A stretch of 64,000 bases of DNA from contig NZ_JAIMIA010000021.1 of assembly GCF_019966495.1 (NCBI RefSeq), positions 1 to 64,000 on the forward strand, written 5' to 3'. Position 1 is the stretch's first letter; each line of letters begins with the position of its first letter. Below, in pieces: positions 5,867 through 14,027 of the stretch. Position numbers and translations under genes: made by a program. Source of the stretch: Tateyamaria pelophila (GTDB lineage Bacteria > Pseudomonadota > Alphaproteobacteria > Rhodobacterales > Rhodobacteraceae). The notes beneath the pieces were generated by a model. That model worked only from the letters and a program-made list of their open reading frames with translations. It searched no databases and was not told the DNA's origin.

Positions 5867-7438
5867 ATGTTAAAAGCAAACGACTCAACTGTCAGCGACG
5901 CGCAAGGCTTGACAGATGTCGAACTGCTGATCACTGCGGAAGAGGTCTATCCCGCCATGGAGCGCGCCTTTCTGGCGGCGGAGACGGAAATCTGGGCCAG
6001 CTACCGCGTGTTTGACCTGTCAACCAAGTTGCGCAGCGACGAAGGCCGCGCGATCGGGACCACATGGTTTGACCTTATTGTGCATATTCTGGAACGCGGC
6101 GTATCACTGCACATGGTGCTGTCCGATTTCGACCCGATTATCGGCCCAACCCTCCACTGCGCGTCTTGGAGGGCACGCCGGGCCTTTATCGCCGCAAAGG
6201 AAGCGGCAGGGCCGGATGCCAAACTGGATGTGATCAACGCGACCCATTCGGCCCGTGTTGGCTTGCTGCCACGCCTGCTGCTGTGGCCGCGCACCGTGCG
6301 CGAAGTGGCGCGCATAGCTCGAAAACTGAATGCACTGCCGTCCGCAGATCGGGAAAAACGACTCGAATGCAGTCCGGGGATACGGCCGTGGCTCAAAGTA
6401 GGCGTCGGCGGCACACTCAGCGCGCGGAAATTTCGGCCGCCCCCCTTGGTGCCGGGCACTCATCACCAAAAGCTCGCCGTGTTCGACCGAACCCGGCTGT
6501 GTATTGGCGGGCTGGATCTGGATGAACGCCGCTATGATGACAAGGACCACAACCGGCGGCGCGATGAAACCTGGCACGATGTTCAGTTGATGTGTCGTGG
6601 TGCGGTTGTCCGCGAGGCACAGCAGCATCTGGAGAGTTTCCTGCGCTCCGTTGCGGATCGGGAACCGGCCCCTCAGATGCGGCACCTGCTGCGCACCATG
6701 TCCAAACGCCGACGCATCGAAGCGCCCTTCTTGGGTCCCCGTCCGATTGTCAGCGAACTGGCGGAGGCTCATCACCGTATGATCGGACAGGCGCGCAACC
6801 TGATCTATATGGAGACGCAGTTTTTCCGGGACCGGAAGATAGCGGATACCTTGGCAAAGGCCGCTCAGAACCATCCCGACCTTGGCTTGGTCATGGTGCT
6901 GCCGGCCGCGCCTGATGACGTCGCGTTCGAGGGCAACACGGGATCGGACGCCCGGTTTGGCGAATATCAGCAAGCGCGCTGTGTCGCGCGCGTGCAGGAG
7001 GCCTTTGGTGAACGCCTGGGCCTGTTTTCACCGGCACGGCCCGTGCGCGTCGGCGGGAGTGGGCGCGACACTTTATGTGGCTCTCCCATTATTTATGTAC
7101 ATGCCAAAGTGTCTATTTTTGACGATGCGCATGCCATTGTATCGTCCGCGAACCTCAATGCGCGCAGCTTTGCGTGGGATACAGAGGCGGGTGTCGCATT
7201 GGAGCGTACCCAGGACGTCGTGGATCTGCGCAGGCGCACGTTCCGGCACTGGCTTTGGCCTGACGCGGGCAAGGACTACTACGATCCAAAACAGGCCGTC
7301 GGGCTGTGGCGCGACCTCGCCCTTGCAAATGCGGAATGCGATCCGTCGGAGCGCAAAGGGTTCATCTTGCCGCATGATCCCGCACCGGCCAAAGCCTTTG
7401 GTCGACGGTTGCCCTTTGTGCCCGACGCGCTGGTGTAA
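5867..7438 (+). CDS. Phospholipase D family protein
   Basis: This 523-residue protein has the two HKD motifs of the PLD superfamily: HHQKLAVFD near residues 200-208, followed by IGGLDLDERRYD, and VHAKVSIFDD near 410, followed by SSANLNARS. Both contain the H-x-K-x4-D catalytic set. No signal peptide is visible, so it is probably cytoplasmic or peripheral on the inner membrane. Family members hydrolyse phospholipids or transfer phosphatidyl groups, as in cardiolipin synthesis. The length resembles stand-alone PLD-like enzymes more than ClsA, which has N-terminal membrane helices. It has its own EcfG promoter, so membrane lipid remodelling under stress is the likely context. Confidence 0.85.
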   Translation: MLKANDSTVSDAQGLTDVELLITAEEVYPAMERAFLAAETEIWASYRVFDLSTKLRSDEGRAIGTTWFDLIVHILERGVSLHMVLSDFDPIIGPTLHCASWRARRAFIAAKEAAGPDAKLDVINATHSARVGLLPRLLLWPRTVREVARIARKLNALPSADREKRLECSPGIRPWLKVGVGGTLSARKFRPPPLVPGTHHQKLAVFDRTRLCIGGLDLDERRYDDKDHNRRRDETWHDVQLMCRGAVVREAQQHLESFLRSVADREPAPQMRHLLRTMSKRRRIEAPFLGPRPIVSELAEAHHRMIGQARNLIYMETQFFRDRKIADTLAKAAQNHPDLGLVMVLPAAPDDVAFEGNTGSDARFGEYQQARCVARVQEAFGERLGLFSPARPVRVGGSGRDTLCGSPIIYVHAKVSIFDDAHAIVSSANLNARSFAWDTEAGVALERTQDVVDLRRRTFRHWLWPDAGKDYYDPKQAVGLWRDLALANAECDPSERKGFILPHDPAPAKAFGRRLPFVPDALV

Positions 7439-7452
7439 AAGCTTTTCCATCG

Positions 7453-7477
7453 GGAACCCTCTGCCGCATTCAGCGTT
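7453..7477 (+). promoter_or_regulatory. EcfG-type promoter of the small membrane protein and HdeD genes
   Basis: GGAAC (7453-7457), 16-nt spacer, CGTT (7474-7477), 33 nt before the ATG at 7511. Confidence 0.75.
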
Positions 7478-7510
7478 GAGTGGTGAACTTGGAAAAAACC
7501 GGAGAATATA

Positions 7511-7663
7511 ATGGATATCGGATACCTTCTGGGCATTCTGGCCCTCGGAACAATCGCAGCTGTCATCATTTTCGCACTTGTCAGCAAGTCGCGGACAGAG
7601 AAGCGCATGGCGGATGATGACGCACCCAAGTCGCGCTTGGCGAAAGACGCTCCCAACAAGTGA
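7511..7663 (+). CDS. Small single-pass membrane protein
   Basis: This 50-residue frame has a good ribosome site (CGGAG) 5 nt before the ATG. It begins MDIGYLLGILALGTIAAVII, giving one transmembrane helix of about 20 residues. A basic and acidic cytoplasmic tail (SKSRTEKRMADDDAPK) follows. I do not recognise a family. The position directly behind an EcfG promoter and 54 nt before the HdeD gene supports a real stress-induced small protein. Topology by the positive-inside rule puts the C-terminal tail in the cytoplasm. Confidence 0.65.
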   Translation: MDIGYLLGILALGTIAAVIIFALVSKSRTEKRMADDDAPKSRLAKDAPNK

Positions 7664-7717
7664 GCAACGAAGGCTCCTCGCAACTTTCTGATCCTTTGAC
7701 AAAATAAAGGGTGCACC

Positions 7718-8356
7718 ATGACAGACCCGAAAGACTCACCATCCGATCCCACGGCGGATCGGATAAGTCCGACGGACGACGCCTTCCGCGCCGGACGCGT
7801 AGCGGCGGAAAATCGGTGGCTTTTGCTGTTGGTCGGATGCGTTACCATTGTGGCGGGCATCATCGCATTGATGATGCCGTTTCTCGCATCCATCACCGCA
7901 GCCTTGATCGTGGGTTGGGTGCTGATCGCGAGCGGCGCGGTGGGCCTTGTCACCGCTCTGCGCCGCAAGGCGGGCTGGCCGCTGGCCGCCGCCTTCGCAC
8001 TGTCGCTTGTCTCGTTGGTCGGGGGTGTGTTGATGATCGTACAACCCATCACAGGCATACTTGCACTGACCACGGTGCTGATCGCATATTTCGCCGCCAG
8101 CGGCATTGTGCGCATTTTTTACGGCGCGCGCGAATTGCGCAATGGCGGCGCGTGGATGGTGGCAATCGGTCTGCTGTCATTCCTTTTGGCGGTCCTCCTG
8201 TTCTTTGGCCTCCCGTTGAGTGCCGCATGGGTACCGGGTATCATGCTGGGTGTTGACCTTATGGTCTGGGGCGCCTTGCAGATCGCTCTTGCGTTCCGAG
8301 CGGGAAAAACTGTGCCCCCTAACAAACAGCGCCCAGAAACCTCTGCCAAAGCCTAA
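7718..8356 (+). CDS. HdeD family (DUF308) membrane protein
   Basis: This 212-residue protein has six hydrophobic segments grouped as three helical pairs between residues 35 and 195, for example WLLLLVGCVTIVAGIIALMM and LIVGWVLIASGAVGLVTALR. This is the DUF308/HdeD repeat. HdeD is an inner-membrane protein linked to acid resistance in Escherichia coli, and homologues are common in stress regulons. Its molecular function is not known. The N-terminal 30 residues and the C-terminal tail are polar. It probably shares the EcfG promoter at 7453-7477 with the small protein before it. The stop overlaps the convergent trkA stop by 4 nt. Confidence 0.8.
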   Translation: MTDPKDSPSDPTADRISPTDDAFRAGRVAAENRWLLLLVGCVTIVAGIIALMMPFLASITAALIVGWVLIASGAVGLVTALRRKAGWPLAAAFALSLVSLVGGVLMIVQPITGILALTTVLIAYFAASGIVRIFYGARELRNGGAWMVAIGLLSFLLAVLLFFGLPLSAAWVPGIMLGVDLMVWGALQIALAFRAGKTVPPNKQRPETSAKA

Positions 8357-9003
8357 CTTTCCTCGAAAAGGGTGTTCAGCGCTTTGGTCTGATCCGCCGC
8401 GACCACGAACAGCACACGATCTCCTTCTGCCAGTTTCACGTCCGGATCGGCAAACGTTTCGCAGTCCGATCCTGAATGGGCCACCGGCCGGGCCTGATCC
8501 GGCAGATCAAGATCCTTGATGAGTGTCCCGTCCAGCGCCTCGGTGACTGTGTGGTTCGTGATGCGCAACTCCCGGTGCAAGGCAAGGTCGGTTTCCATCT
8601 CGCTATGTTGGGTCAGTCCCTTGACGATAGACCGCGCCAGGCTTTCATGCGGTGTTATCACATCGTCCAGCCCAAGCTCGTCGGCAACTGATACCAGTTC
8701 GGGTCGCACGATTTGCGGGATGACCCGATCAAAACCGATGGATCGCCCGACCACGGTCGACAGAATGTTCACATCATCTTCGTTGGTCAGTGCAACCAGT
8801 GCATCGGACCCGTCGCCATAGGCATCGCGCAAGGTCGACGGTAACGTTCCATCACCACAAATCATCGCGCAGTCCAGACCGTCAGACAGGTCATCCAACC
8901 GACTTTCGTCAATATCGATCAGCACGACCTCGTGACCGTCTTCGACCAGTTGCCGCACAGTGGCAACACCGAAGCGAGACGCTCCCAGTACGGTAATATG
9001 CAT
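8353..9003 (-). CDS. trkA: TrkA/KtrA potassium channel regulatory subunit
   Basis: This 216-residue protein has one RCK unit. The Rossmann fold starts MHITVLGASRFGVATVRQL, with the dinucleotide-binding G-x-S-x-x-G loop, and includes LIDIDES with the acidic residue at the end of strand 2. A C-terminal TrkA_C part (about residues 130-216) follows. A single RCK of this size is KtrA-like, whereas E. coli TrkA is a double unit. It would gate the neighbouring TrkH/KtrB pore in response to nucleotide. AAGGAG precedes the ATG. It lies 6 nt after the trkH stop and is co-transcribed with it from the EcfG promoter at 10525-10549. Confidence 0.85.
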   Translation of the reverse strand: MHITVLGASRFGVATVRQLVEDGHEVVLIDIDESRLDDLSDGLDCAMICGDGTLPSTLRDAYGDGSDALVALTNEDDVNILSTVVGRSIGFDRVIPQIVRPELVSVADELGLDDVITPHESLARSIVKGLTQHSEMETDLALHRELRITNHTVTEALDGTLIKDLDLPDQARPVAHSGSDCETFADPDVKLAEGDRVLFVVAADQTKALNTLFEES

Positions 9004-9009
9004 GAATGT

Positions 9010-10482
9010 CTAACTCCTTGAGATCCAGGTTGAGGGCAAAAACAGAGCGATCAGCACAAAGAATTCGAGCCGCCCGAGCAACATCGCAAAAACAGTCATG
9101 ATCTTGAGGCCCACATTGAGGTCAGGCCCGATGACACCCGTTGAATGGCCTACGCCGGACAGTGCCGAGACAGCGTCGAACAAGGCAGGCAGGGCCGGAT
9201 GGCCCGCGATGTACAACGCGCTCCAAAAGATGAGCGCACTCAGGAGGTAGACCACCAGAAGCGCTGCGGAAAACAGGATCGCTTCGGCATCCGCGCGCTT
9301 GTTACCGATCTTGAGATGTGACACGGCGCTTGCCGGCAGGCGCAACCGCAAGAATACCAGCGCCACCATACGCGCCAGCATCGTGACGCGAGCCGTTTTT
9401 ATCCCACCCGTAGTTGACCCGACATCGCCGCCCAGTACCATCGCCACGATCAAAATAAGGACAAGCGGGCTCAGCGGCATGATCGGAGACGTGGCAAATC
9501 CGGCCGTGGTCTGCGCGCTGATGTGGTTCAGAACGCCTAGAAACACGGCATTGCTGTCCCATCCCCGGAGCGCCACATGCGCCACTGCATAGAGTAGGCT
9601 GCCGATCAGGATAATACCCAGTGTTGCAGGTGCAGTGCCGCGCGACAGTGCGGAGCGCGGGCCAAGCTTGGCAGCAACCGCGTAAGACAGCAGCGACACC
9701 GAGGTGGCGATACACAAAATCATCGTAAACACCTGAGCCGCAGCGGAATACTCGGCAAGGCTGCTGTCGCGCGGCGAAAAACCTCCGGTCGACACGGCGG
9801 CCAGGGCAATCATCGGACCTTCCCACCAACCGGGAAACAATGGGATCGCGATCAACACACCCAGTGCCGTGATGATTGAATAACCCGTCAGGACAAGCCG
9901 TGCCTTGGCGCGTGTCGATGCAAAGTAATCAGTGCCGCCCACCGATTGGCTGCCCAAAATCTTGGTGGCCCGCCCCGAATCCATCAACAGCGCAACCCCG
10001 GCAATCGCGATCACGACGCCCCCGCACCATTGCATCCATGCGCGCAGGAAATGCGCCGATATGGGCCAGCTTTCTGCGTCTGTCGCCACGGAAAGACCCG
10101 TGGTCGTGATGCCCGACGCGGCCTCGAATGCCGCGTCCCAGACGGGCATGCCAAGGGTCATGAAGGCGGGAACGGCAAGTAGGGTCGAAAACACAAAGAT
10201 CAGGGCGAGGGTGACGACAGCCTCGATCCGCCGCAGGTCTTTGCGGGTCTCGAACCGTCGCGACCAAGCACCCAGACCACAAAGAACAACCGTCGGAAGC
10301 AAAAGCGCGGCGGACAGATCACGTTGTCCATCAAGCAAGGCCGCCACCCCCGGCGCCCCGACGAGAATGGCCAGAACAGGCGTCTGTTTCAGCAACACCT
10401 CACCGACGACCGCCACCCGGGCGCGGACGGCGACAGCAGCCTGACCGCGGCGCAGCAGGCTTGACGTGGCGCTACGGCTCAT
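9010..10482 (-). CDS. trkH: TrkH/KtrB potassium uptake channel subunit
   Basis: This 490-residue polytopic protein has the repeated membrane-pore-membrane layout of the TrkH/KtrB family. Filter-like loops include AASGITTTGLS, AVSTGGFSP, SAQTTAGFATS and VSALSGVGHSTG, and DVGSTTGGIKTARV is a typical cytoplasmic/pore segment. It moves potassium, driven by the membrane potential or with sodium. I set the start at ATG 10482 (MSRSATSS), because the EcfG promoter at 10525-10549 lies inside the longer open frame. It forms an operon with trkA. Stress-controlled K+ uptake fits osmotic adaptation. Confidence 0.85.
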   Translation of the reverse strand: MSRSATSSLLRRGQAAVAVRARVAVVGEVLLKQTPVLAILVGAPGVAALLDGQRDLSAALLLPTVVLCGLGAWSRRFETRKDLRRIEAVVTLALIFVFSTLLAVPAFMTLGMPVWDAAFEAASGITTTGLSVATDAESWPISAHFLRAWMQWCGGVVIAIAGVALLMDSGRATKILGSQSVGGTDYFASTRAKARLVLTGYSIITALGVLIAIPLFPGWWEGPMIALAAVSTGGFSPRDSSLAEYSAAAQVFTMILCIATSVSLLSYAVAAKLGPRSALSRGTAPATLGIILIGSLLYAVAHVALRGWDSNAVFLGVLNHISAQTTAGFATSPIMPLSPLVLILIVAMVLGGDVGSTTGGIKTARVTMLARMVALVFLRLRLPASAVSHLKIGNKRADAEAILFSAALLVVYLLSALIFWSALYIAGHPALPALFDAVSALSGVGHSTGVIGPDLNVGLKIMTVFAMLLGRLEFFVLIALFLPSTWISRS

Positions 10483-10524
10483 CGGAACGGGACAAGGGCG
10501 GGAGCATGACAACGCATGTCTGAC

Positions 10525-10549
10525 AACGCCTGACGCCCGCAGTGGTTCC
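10525..10549 (-). promoter_or_regulatory. EcfG-type promoter of the trkH-trkA operon
   Basis: On the minus strand GGAAC (10549-10545), 16-nt spacer, CGTT (10528-10525), 42 nt before ATG 10482. It is back-to-back with the FNT promoter, the two -35 boxes being 10 bp apart. Confidence 0.75.
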
Positions 10550-10559
10550 GCAGATTTTC

Positions 10560-10584
10560 GGAACCAAACACAACACCGCGCGTT
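10560..10584 (+). promoter_or_regulatory. EcfG-type promoter of the FNT gene
   Basis: GGAAC (10560-10564), 16-nt spacer, CGTT (10581-10584). The only plausible start, ATG 10592, follows after 7 nt, so the transcript may be leaderless. Confidence 0.75.
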
Positions 10585-10591
10585 GCGTGAT

Positions 10592-11464
10592 ATGTCCGAA
10601 CAAAACATCCACAACCCGAAAGCCACTTCCGGAGCGGCACACCACGAACATGAAGAGGCATCGGTCAAGAGTGCGACGCGCTTGTCGGCCAGGCTGATCT
10701 ATGAGGTGATACGCCGTGACGGCGAAGAGGAACTGACGCGCCCGGCCGCATCCCTCGTGTGGTCCGGTATCGCCGCAGGTATCCTGATCAGCTTTTCGGT
10801 GCTCGGAGAAGCAATCCTGCGTACGTATCTGCCGCCGACACGCGGTTCTTTCCTGATCGAAAATATCGGATATTCGCGTGGCTTTCTTGTCGTGATCTTG
10901 GGGCGGATGCAGCTGTTTACCGAAAACACGATCACAACCGTTTTGCCGGTGATGAAACGCAAATCGCTTGCGTGTCTTGCCTCAATGCTCCGGCTTTGGG
11001 CGATTGTACTGACCGCAAATATTGTCGGGGCGTTCATCGCAGGATACTTCATGACGCTGCCCGAAGCTTTCTCCCCCGAGATGCGCGTATCGCTGACCGA
11101 ATTGTCACAGCACGCTGTGGGCATGGGGGCCTATCAGGGCTTCGTGCGGGCCATTCCCGCAGGTGTCCTGGTCGCGTCAATCGTGTGGATGATGCCGTCT
11201 TCGCAAAGTGGTGGGTTCTTTATCATTCTTGCGTTTACCTGGGCGATTGCGGCGGGGGATTTCACGCACATCATCGCAGGCTCCGTCGAAATGGCCTATT
11301 TGATCTGGATGAATGAGTTGGCTGCACAACCGGCGATCTTCAACTTTTTCCTGCCGGTCCTTGCAGGGAACATTGTCGGCGGGACGGCTATATTTACCGT
11401 GCTGGCCTGGGGGCAGGTGAAAAACGAAGTCGATCATGGAACCGAGGCGGGTGAGGACGGTTGA
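10592..11464 (+). CDS. Formate/nitrite transporter (FNT) family channel
   Basis: This 290-residue protein has about six transmembrane segments after a polar N-terminal tail of roughly 50 residues. The segments include LVWSGIAAGILISFSVLGEA, GFLVVILGRMQLFTENTITT and WGAVVLTA-like stretches. FNT pentamers conduct small monovalent anions such as formate, nitrite or hydrosulfide. The GRMQLFTENT segment corresponds to the family's first broken helix loop. The histidine-rich N-terminus (HHEHEE) is noteworthy. I chose ATG 10592 over the upstream open frame because the promoter at 10560-10584 lies inside that frame. No ribosome site is visible. The next gene, an SDR, follows after 27 nt. Confidence 0.8.
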   Translation: MSEQNIHNPKATSGAAHHEHEEASVKSATRLSARLIYEVIRRDGEEELTRPAASLVWSGIAAGILISFSVLGEAILRTYLPPTRGSFLIENIGYSRGFLVVILGRMQLFTENTITTVLPVMKRKSLACLASMLRLWAIVLTANIVGAFIAGYFMTLPEAFSPEMRVSLTELSQHAVGMGAYQGFVRAIPAGVLVASIVWMMPSSQSGGFFIILAFTWAIAAGDFTHIIAGSVEMAYLIWMNELAAQPAIFNFFLPVLAGNIVGGTAIFTVLAWGQVKNEVDHGTEAGEDG

Positions 11465-11491
11465 GAAGGGAACCCTATTAAGGAGCTCGAA

Positions 11492-12346
11492 ATGACCGAA
11501 CATTTGAAGATACCGCCGCAGGAACAAGACAGCATGCCCGCCCACGAACACAAGATGGACCCGGCCCCGGACTGGAAGCCGCGCCATCCGGGCGTCGGCA
11601 AGCTCAAGGATAAATGCGCCATCATCACCGGCGGCGACAGCGGCATCGGCCGCGCCGTGGCCGTGCTCTTCGCCCGCGAAGGGGCCAAGGTCGGCATCAT
11701 CTATCTGGACGAAGACCGCGACGCGCAAGACACCTGCGCAGCAATCGAAGAAGAGGGCGGCACAGCCTTCGCCGAAAAGGCCGACATCGGTGTGCGCGCA
11801 GACGCGTTTGCCGCCGTCGAGGCGCTTTGCAACAAAATGGGTGGTCTGGACATTCTGGTCAACAACGCAGCCCAGCAATATATGGAAACCGATCTGCGCG
11901 ACATCACCGAAGAACATCTGCGCCGTACGTTCGACAGCAACGTCATGGGCTATTTCTTTTGTACCCAGGCGGCGCTGGGGCGCATTCCCGAGGGCGGCGC
12001 GATCATCAACACCGCAAGCGTCAACGCCTTCAAAGGCAACGCAGCCCTGGTAGATTACTCGGCAACGCGCGGGGCGATTACGGCGTTTTCGCGGTCGGTG
12101 GCGAGCCAGCTTGCAGACAGTGGCATCCGGGTGAATTGCGTGGCCCCCGGACCGATCTGGACACCGTTCATTCCGGGCACCGTCCCGGCGGACATGGTCG
12201 AGGACTTCGGCAGCCAGGTTCCGATGGGCCGCGCCGGGCAGCCTTGGGAAGTCGCAACTTCCTATCTGTTTCTGGCCTGTGACGATGGCAACTACTTTAC
12301 CGGCCAAACCTTGCATCCGAACGGCGGCATGATCGTTGGAAGCTGA
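11492..12346 (+). CDS. SDR family oxidoreductase (general stress protein 39/YghA-like)
   Basis: This classical short-chain dehydrogenase of 284 residues has an N-terminal extension of about 40 residues (HEHKMDPAPDWKPRHPG). The GGDSGIGRA cofactor loop lies near residue 51, NNAAQQ near 127, and the catalytic S-V-N and Y-S-A-T-R-G (residues around 185-193) region follows. The extended N-terminus and PGPIWTPFIP loop are typical of the YghA/GSP39 group, NADP-linked aldehyde or sugar reductases. The usual YxxxK reads YSATR, with lysine replaced by arginine, which may reduce or alter activity. AAGGAG precedes the ATG. It is probably co-transcribed with the FNT gene and overlaps the GH13 gene by 11 nt. 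Confidence 0.85.
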   Translation: MTEHLKIPPQEQDSMPAHEHKMDPAPDWKPRHPGVGKLKDKCAIITGGDSGIGRAVAVLFAREGAKVGIIYLDEDRDAQDTCAAIEEEGGTAFAEKADIGVRADAFAAVEALCNKMGGLDILVNNAAQQYMETDLRDITEEHLRRTFDSNVMGYFFCTQAALGRIPEGGAIINTASVNAFKGNAALVDYSATRGAITAFSRSVASQLADSGIRVNCVAPGPIWTPFIPGTVPADMVEDFGSQVPMGRAGQPWEVATSYLFLACDDGNYFTGQTLHPNGGMIVGS

Positions 12347-13919
12347 TCCGCGGCCCACGCGCGGCCTGTGGCCGAAAAACCCCGTCATCTATCAAATCTA
12401 CCCCCGCTCGTTTCAGGACACATCCGAAACGGGCGAGGGGGATTTGCGCGGCATCACGACCCGGCTGGAACATGTTGCGTCTCTGGGCGTCGATAGCGTC
12501 TGGTTGTCGCCGTTCTTCGCCTCGCCCATGTGCGACGGGGGCTACGACGTGGCCGATCAGACCGCCGTGGATCCACGCTTTGGCACGTTGGATGATTTCG
12601 ATGCGCTGGTTGCCCGCGCCCACGCGCTGGGGTTGCGGGTGATGATCGACCAGGTGTTCAACCATACGTCAGATCAGCACCCGTGGTTTCAGAAATCCCT
12701 GCGCCGGGAACCGGGGTTCGAAGACATGTATGTCTGGCAAGATCCCCGCCCCGATGGCAGTGCGCCATCCAACTGGATCGCATTTTTCGGAGGTGCCGCA
12801 TGGCGATGGCATCCGCAACGGGCGCAATATTGTTTGCATCAGTTTTTACCGTGTCAGCCCAGCTTGAACCACCGCAATCCCAAAGTGCATGACGCGCTGC
12901 GCGAGATAACCGAATTTTGGCTGGCACGCGGTGTGGATGGTTTTCGCTATGACGCGGTGACCAGTTTTTTCTACGACCCGGAGTTTCGCGACAATCCGCC
13001 CGCGGGTGATACGCAGGCGCGGATACCCGGACCGGCGAACAATCCGTTCACCATGCAGCGGCACGATAATGACATGCTGCCCAACGACTGCGCGGCCTTT
13101 GCACGCGATATCCGCGACTGGGCGGGACCGGACCAGTACCTGATCGGCGAAATCAACGAAGGACCGAAGTCGATCGAGGTATTGCGCAAATTCACCGGGC
13201 CGGACAGGCTGGATGCGGGCTATGTCGTCGATCTGGCCGAACGCGGCGTGTCTGGAACAGTTCTGTCCGATATGATCGCTCGTCTTGGCGCGCCGGGCCC
13301 ACTCGCATGGTGGCTGTCGTCGCACGATCAGGCGCGCCATGTCAGTCGTGACGGCGATGGCAGTGCGCGCGATGCCCGTCTGTTCGCCGCCCTCACGCTT
13401 GCGTTGCCCGGACCTGTCTTGCTGTTTCAGGGCGAAGAGTTGGGCATGACGCAATCGGATCTGCCCTTTGAAGCGCTGCATGATCCATTCGACCGCACCT
13501 ACTGGCCCGATCCACCCGGACGCGATGGCGCGCGCACGCCGATGGTGTGGGAGGACGACGCGCCGAATTACGGGTTCACGTCCGCCGCGCCGTGGTTGCC
13601 GATGATCTGCCCGCCGGACGGACCCGCCGACCGTCAGCTGAGCAATGAGGGCTCCGTCCTGCAGTTCTATCGGACGGCGCTGCGCAAGAGAGGCGATCTG
13701 AACCTCGCCGACGGGCGCATCGAGGTACTGCTGGCGGAGGACCGGATGTTCATCGCAAGGATTGTCAGTGTCTCGGATACAGTGGTCCTCGCGGTAAACT
13801 TGACCGATGGCCCGCAGGATGTACCCTATGCAGGAACGCTGCGCCCTGCATTGCAAAGCGCCGAGCAACCCGTCTCAGATCAGATCGCCCCGCGCAGTGC
13901 CATCTGGTATCATGCGTAA
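12336..13919 (+). CDS. GH13 alpha-glucosidase/trehalose synthase-like enzyme
   Basis: This 527-residue protein has the alpha-amylase (GH13) barrel: VIYQIYPRSFQD near residue 18, the VMIDQVFNHTSDQH region near 105, DGFRYDAV with the nucleophile aspartate near 205, LIGEINEG with the acid/base glutamate near 270, and SSHDQAR near 328. The last replaces the common NHD triplet with SHD. It resembles oligo-1,6-/alpha-glucosidases acting on short alpha-glucosides, cytoplasmic and without a signal peptide. The start overlaps the preceding SDR. A role in compatible-solute turnover (sucrose, trehalose) is an inference from the stress context and the decayed otsB nearby. Confidence 0.85.
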   Translation: MEADPRPTRGLWPKNPVIYQIYPRSFQDTSETGEGDLRGITTRLEHVASLGVDSVWLSPFFASPMCDGGYDVADQTAVDPRFGTLDDFDALVARAHALGLRVMIDQVFNHTSDQHPWFQKSLRREPGFEDMYVWQDPRPDGSAPSNWIAFFGGAAWRWHPQRAQYCLHQFLPCQPSLNHRNPKVHDALREITEFWLARGVDGFRYDAVTSFFYDPEFRDNPPAGDTQARIPGPANNPFTMQRHDNDMLPNDCAAFARDIRDWAGPDQYLIGEINEGPKSIEVLRKFTGPDRLDAGYVVDLAERGVSGTVLSDMIARLGAPGPLAWWLSSHDQARHVSRDGDGSARDARLFAALTLALPGPVLLFQGEELGMTQSDLPFEALHDPFDRTYWPDPPGRDGARTPMVWEDDAPNYGFTSAAPWLPMICPPDGPADRQLSNEGSVLQFYRTALRKRGDLNLADGRIEVLLAEDRMFIARIVSVSDTVVLAVNLTDGPQDVPYAGTLRPALQSAEQPVSDQIAPRSAIWYHA

Positions 13920-13973
13920 CGGCCTTGGAGTACGCGCATTCGGGGGACGAAGTGGAATTGCCCGCATGTCGGC

Positions 13974-13998
13974 GGAACCGATATCGTGCCGATGCGTT
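13974..13998 (+). promoter_or_regulatory. EcfG-type promoter of the amidoligase operon
   Basis: GGAAC (13974-13978), 16-nt spacer, CGTT (13995-13998), 29 nt before the ATG at 14028, which has an excellent AAGGAG ribosome site. Confidence 0.75.
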
Positions 13999-14027
13999 GA
14001 CGCTCGGATCGGCTTGAAGGAGATAAC

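Noticed and set aside
11438-11462. GGAAC followed by CGGTT before the SDR at 11492 as an EcfG promoter
   Set aside because: The -10 is CGGTT and the spacing is short, and it lies inside the FNT gene end; co-transcription with FNT explains expression.
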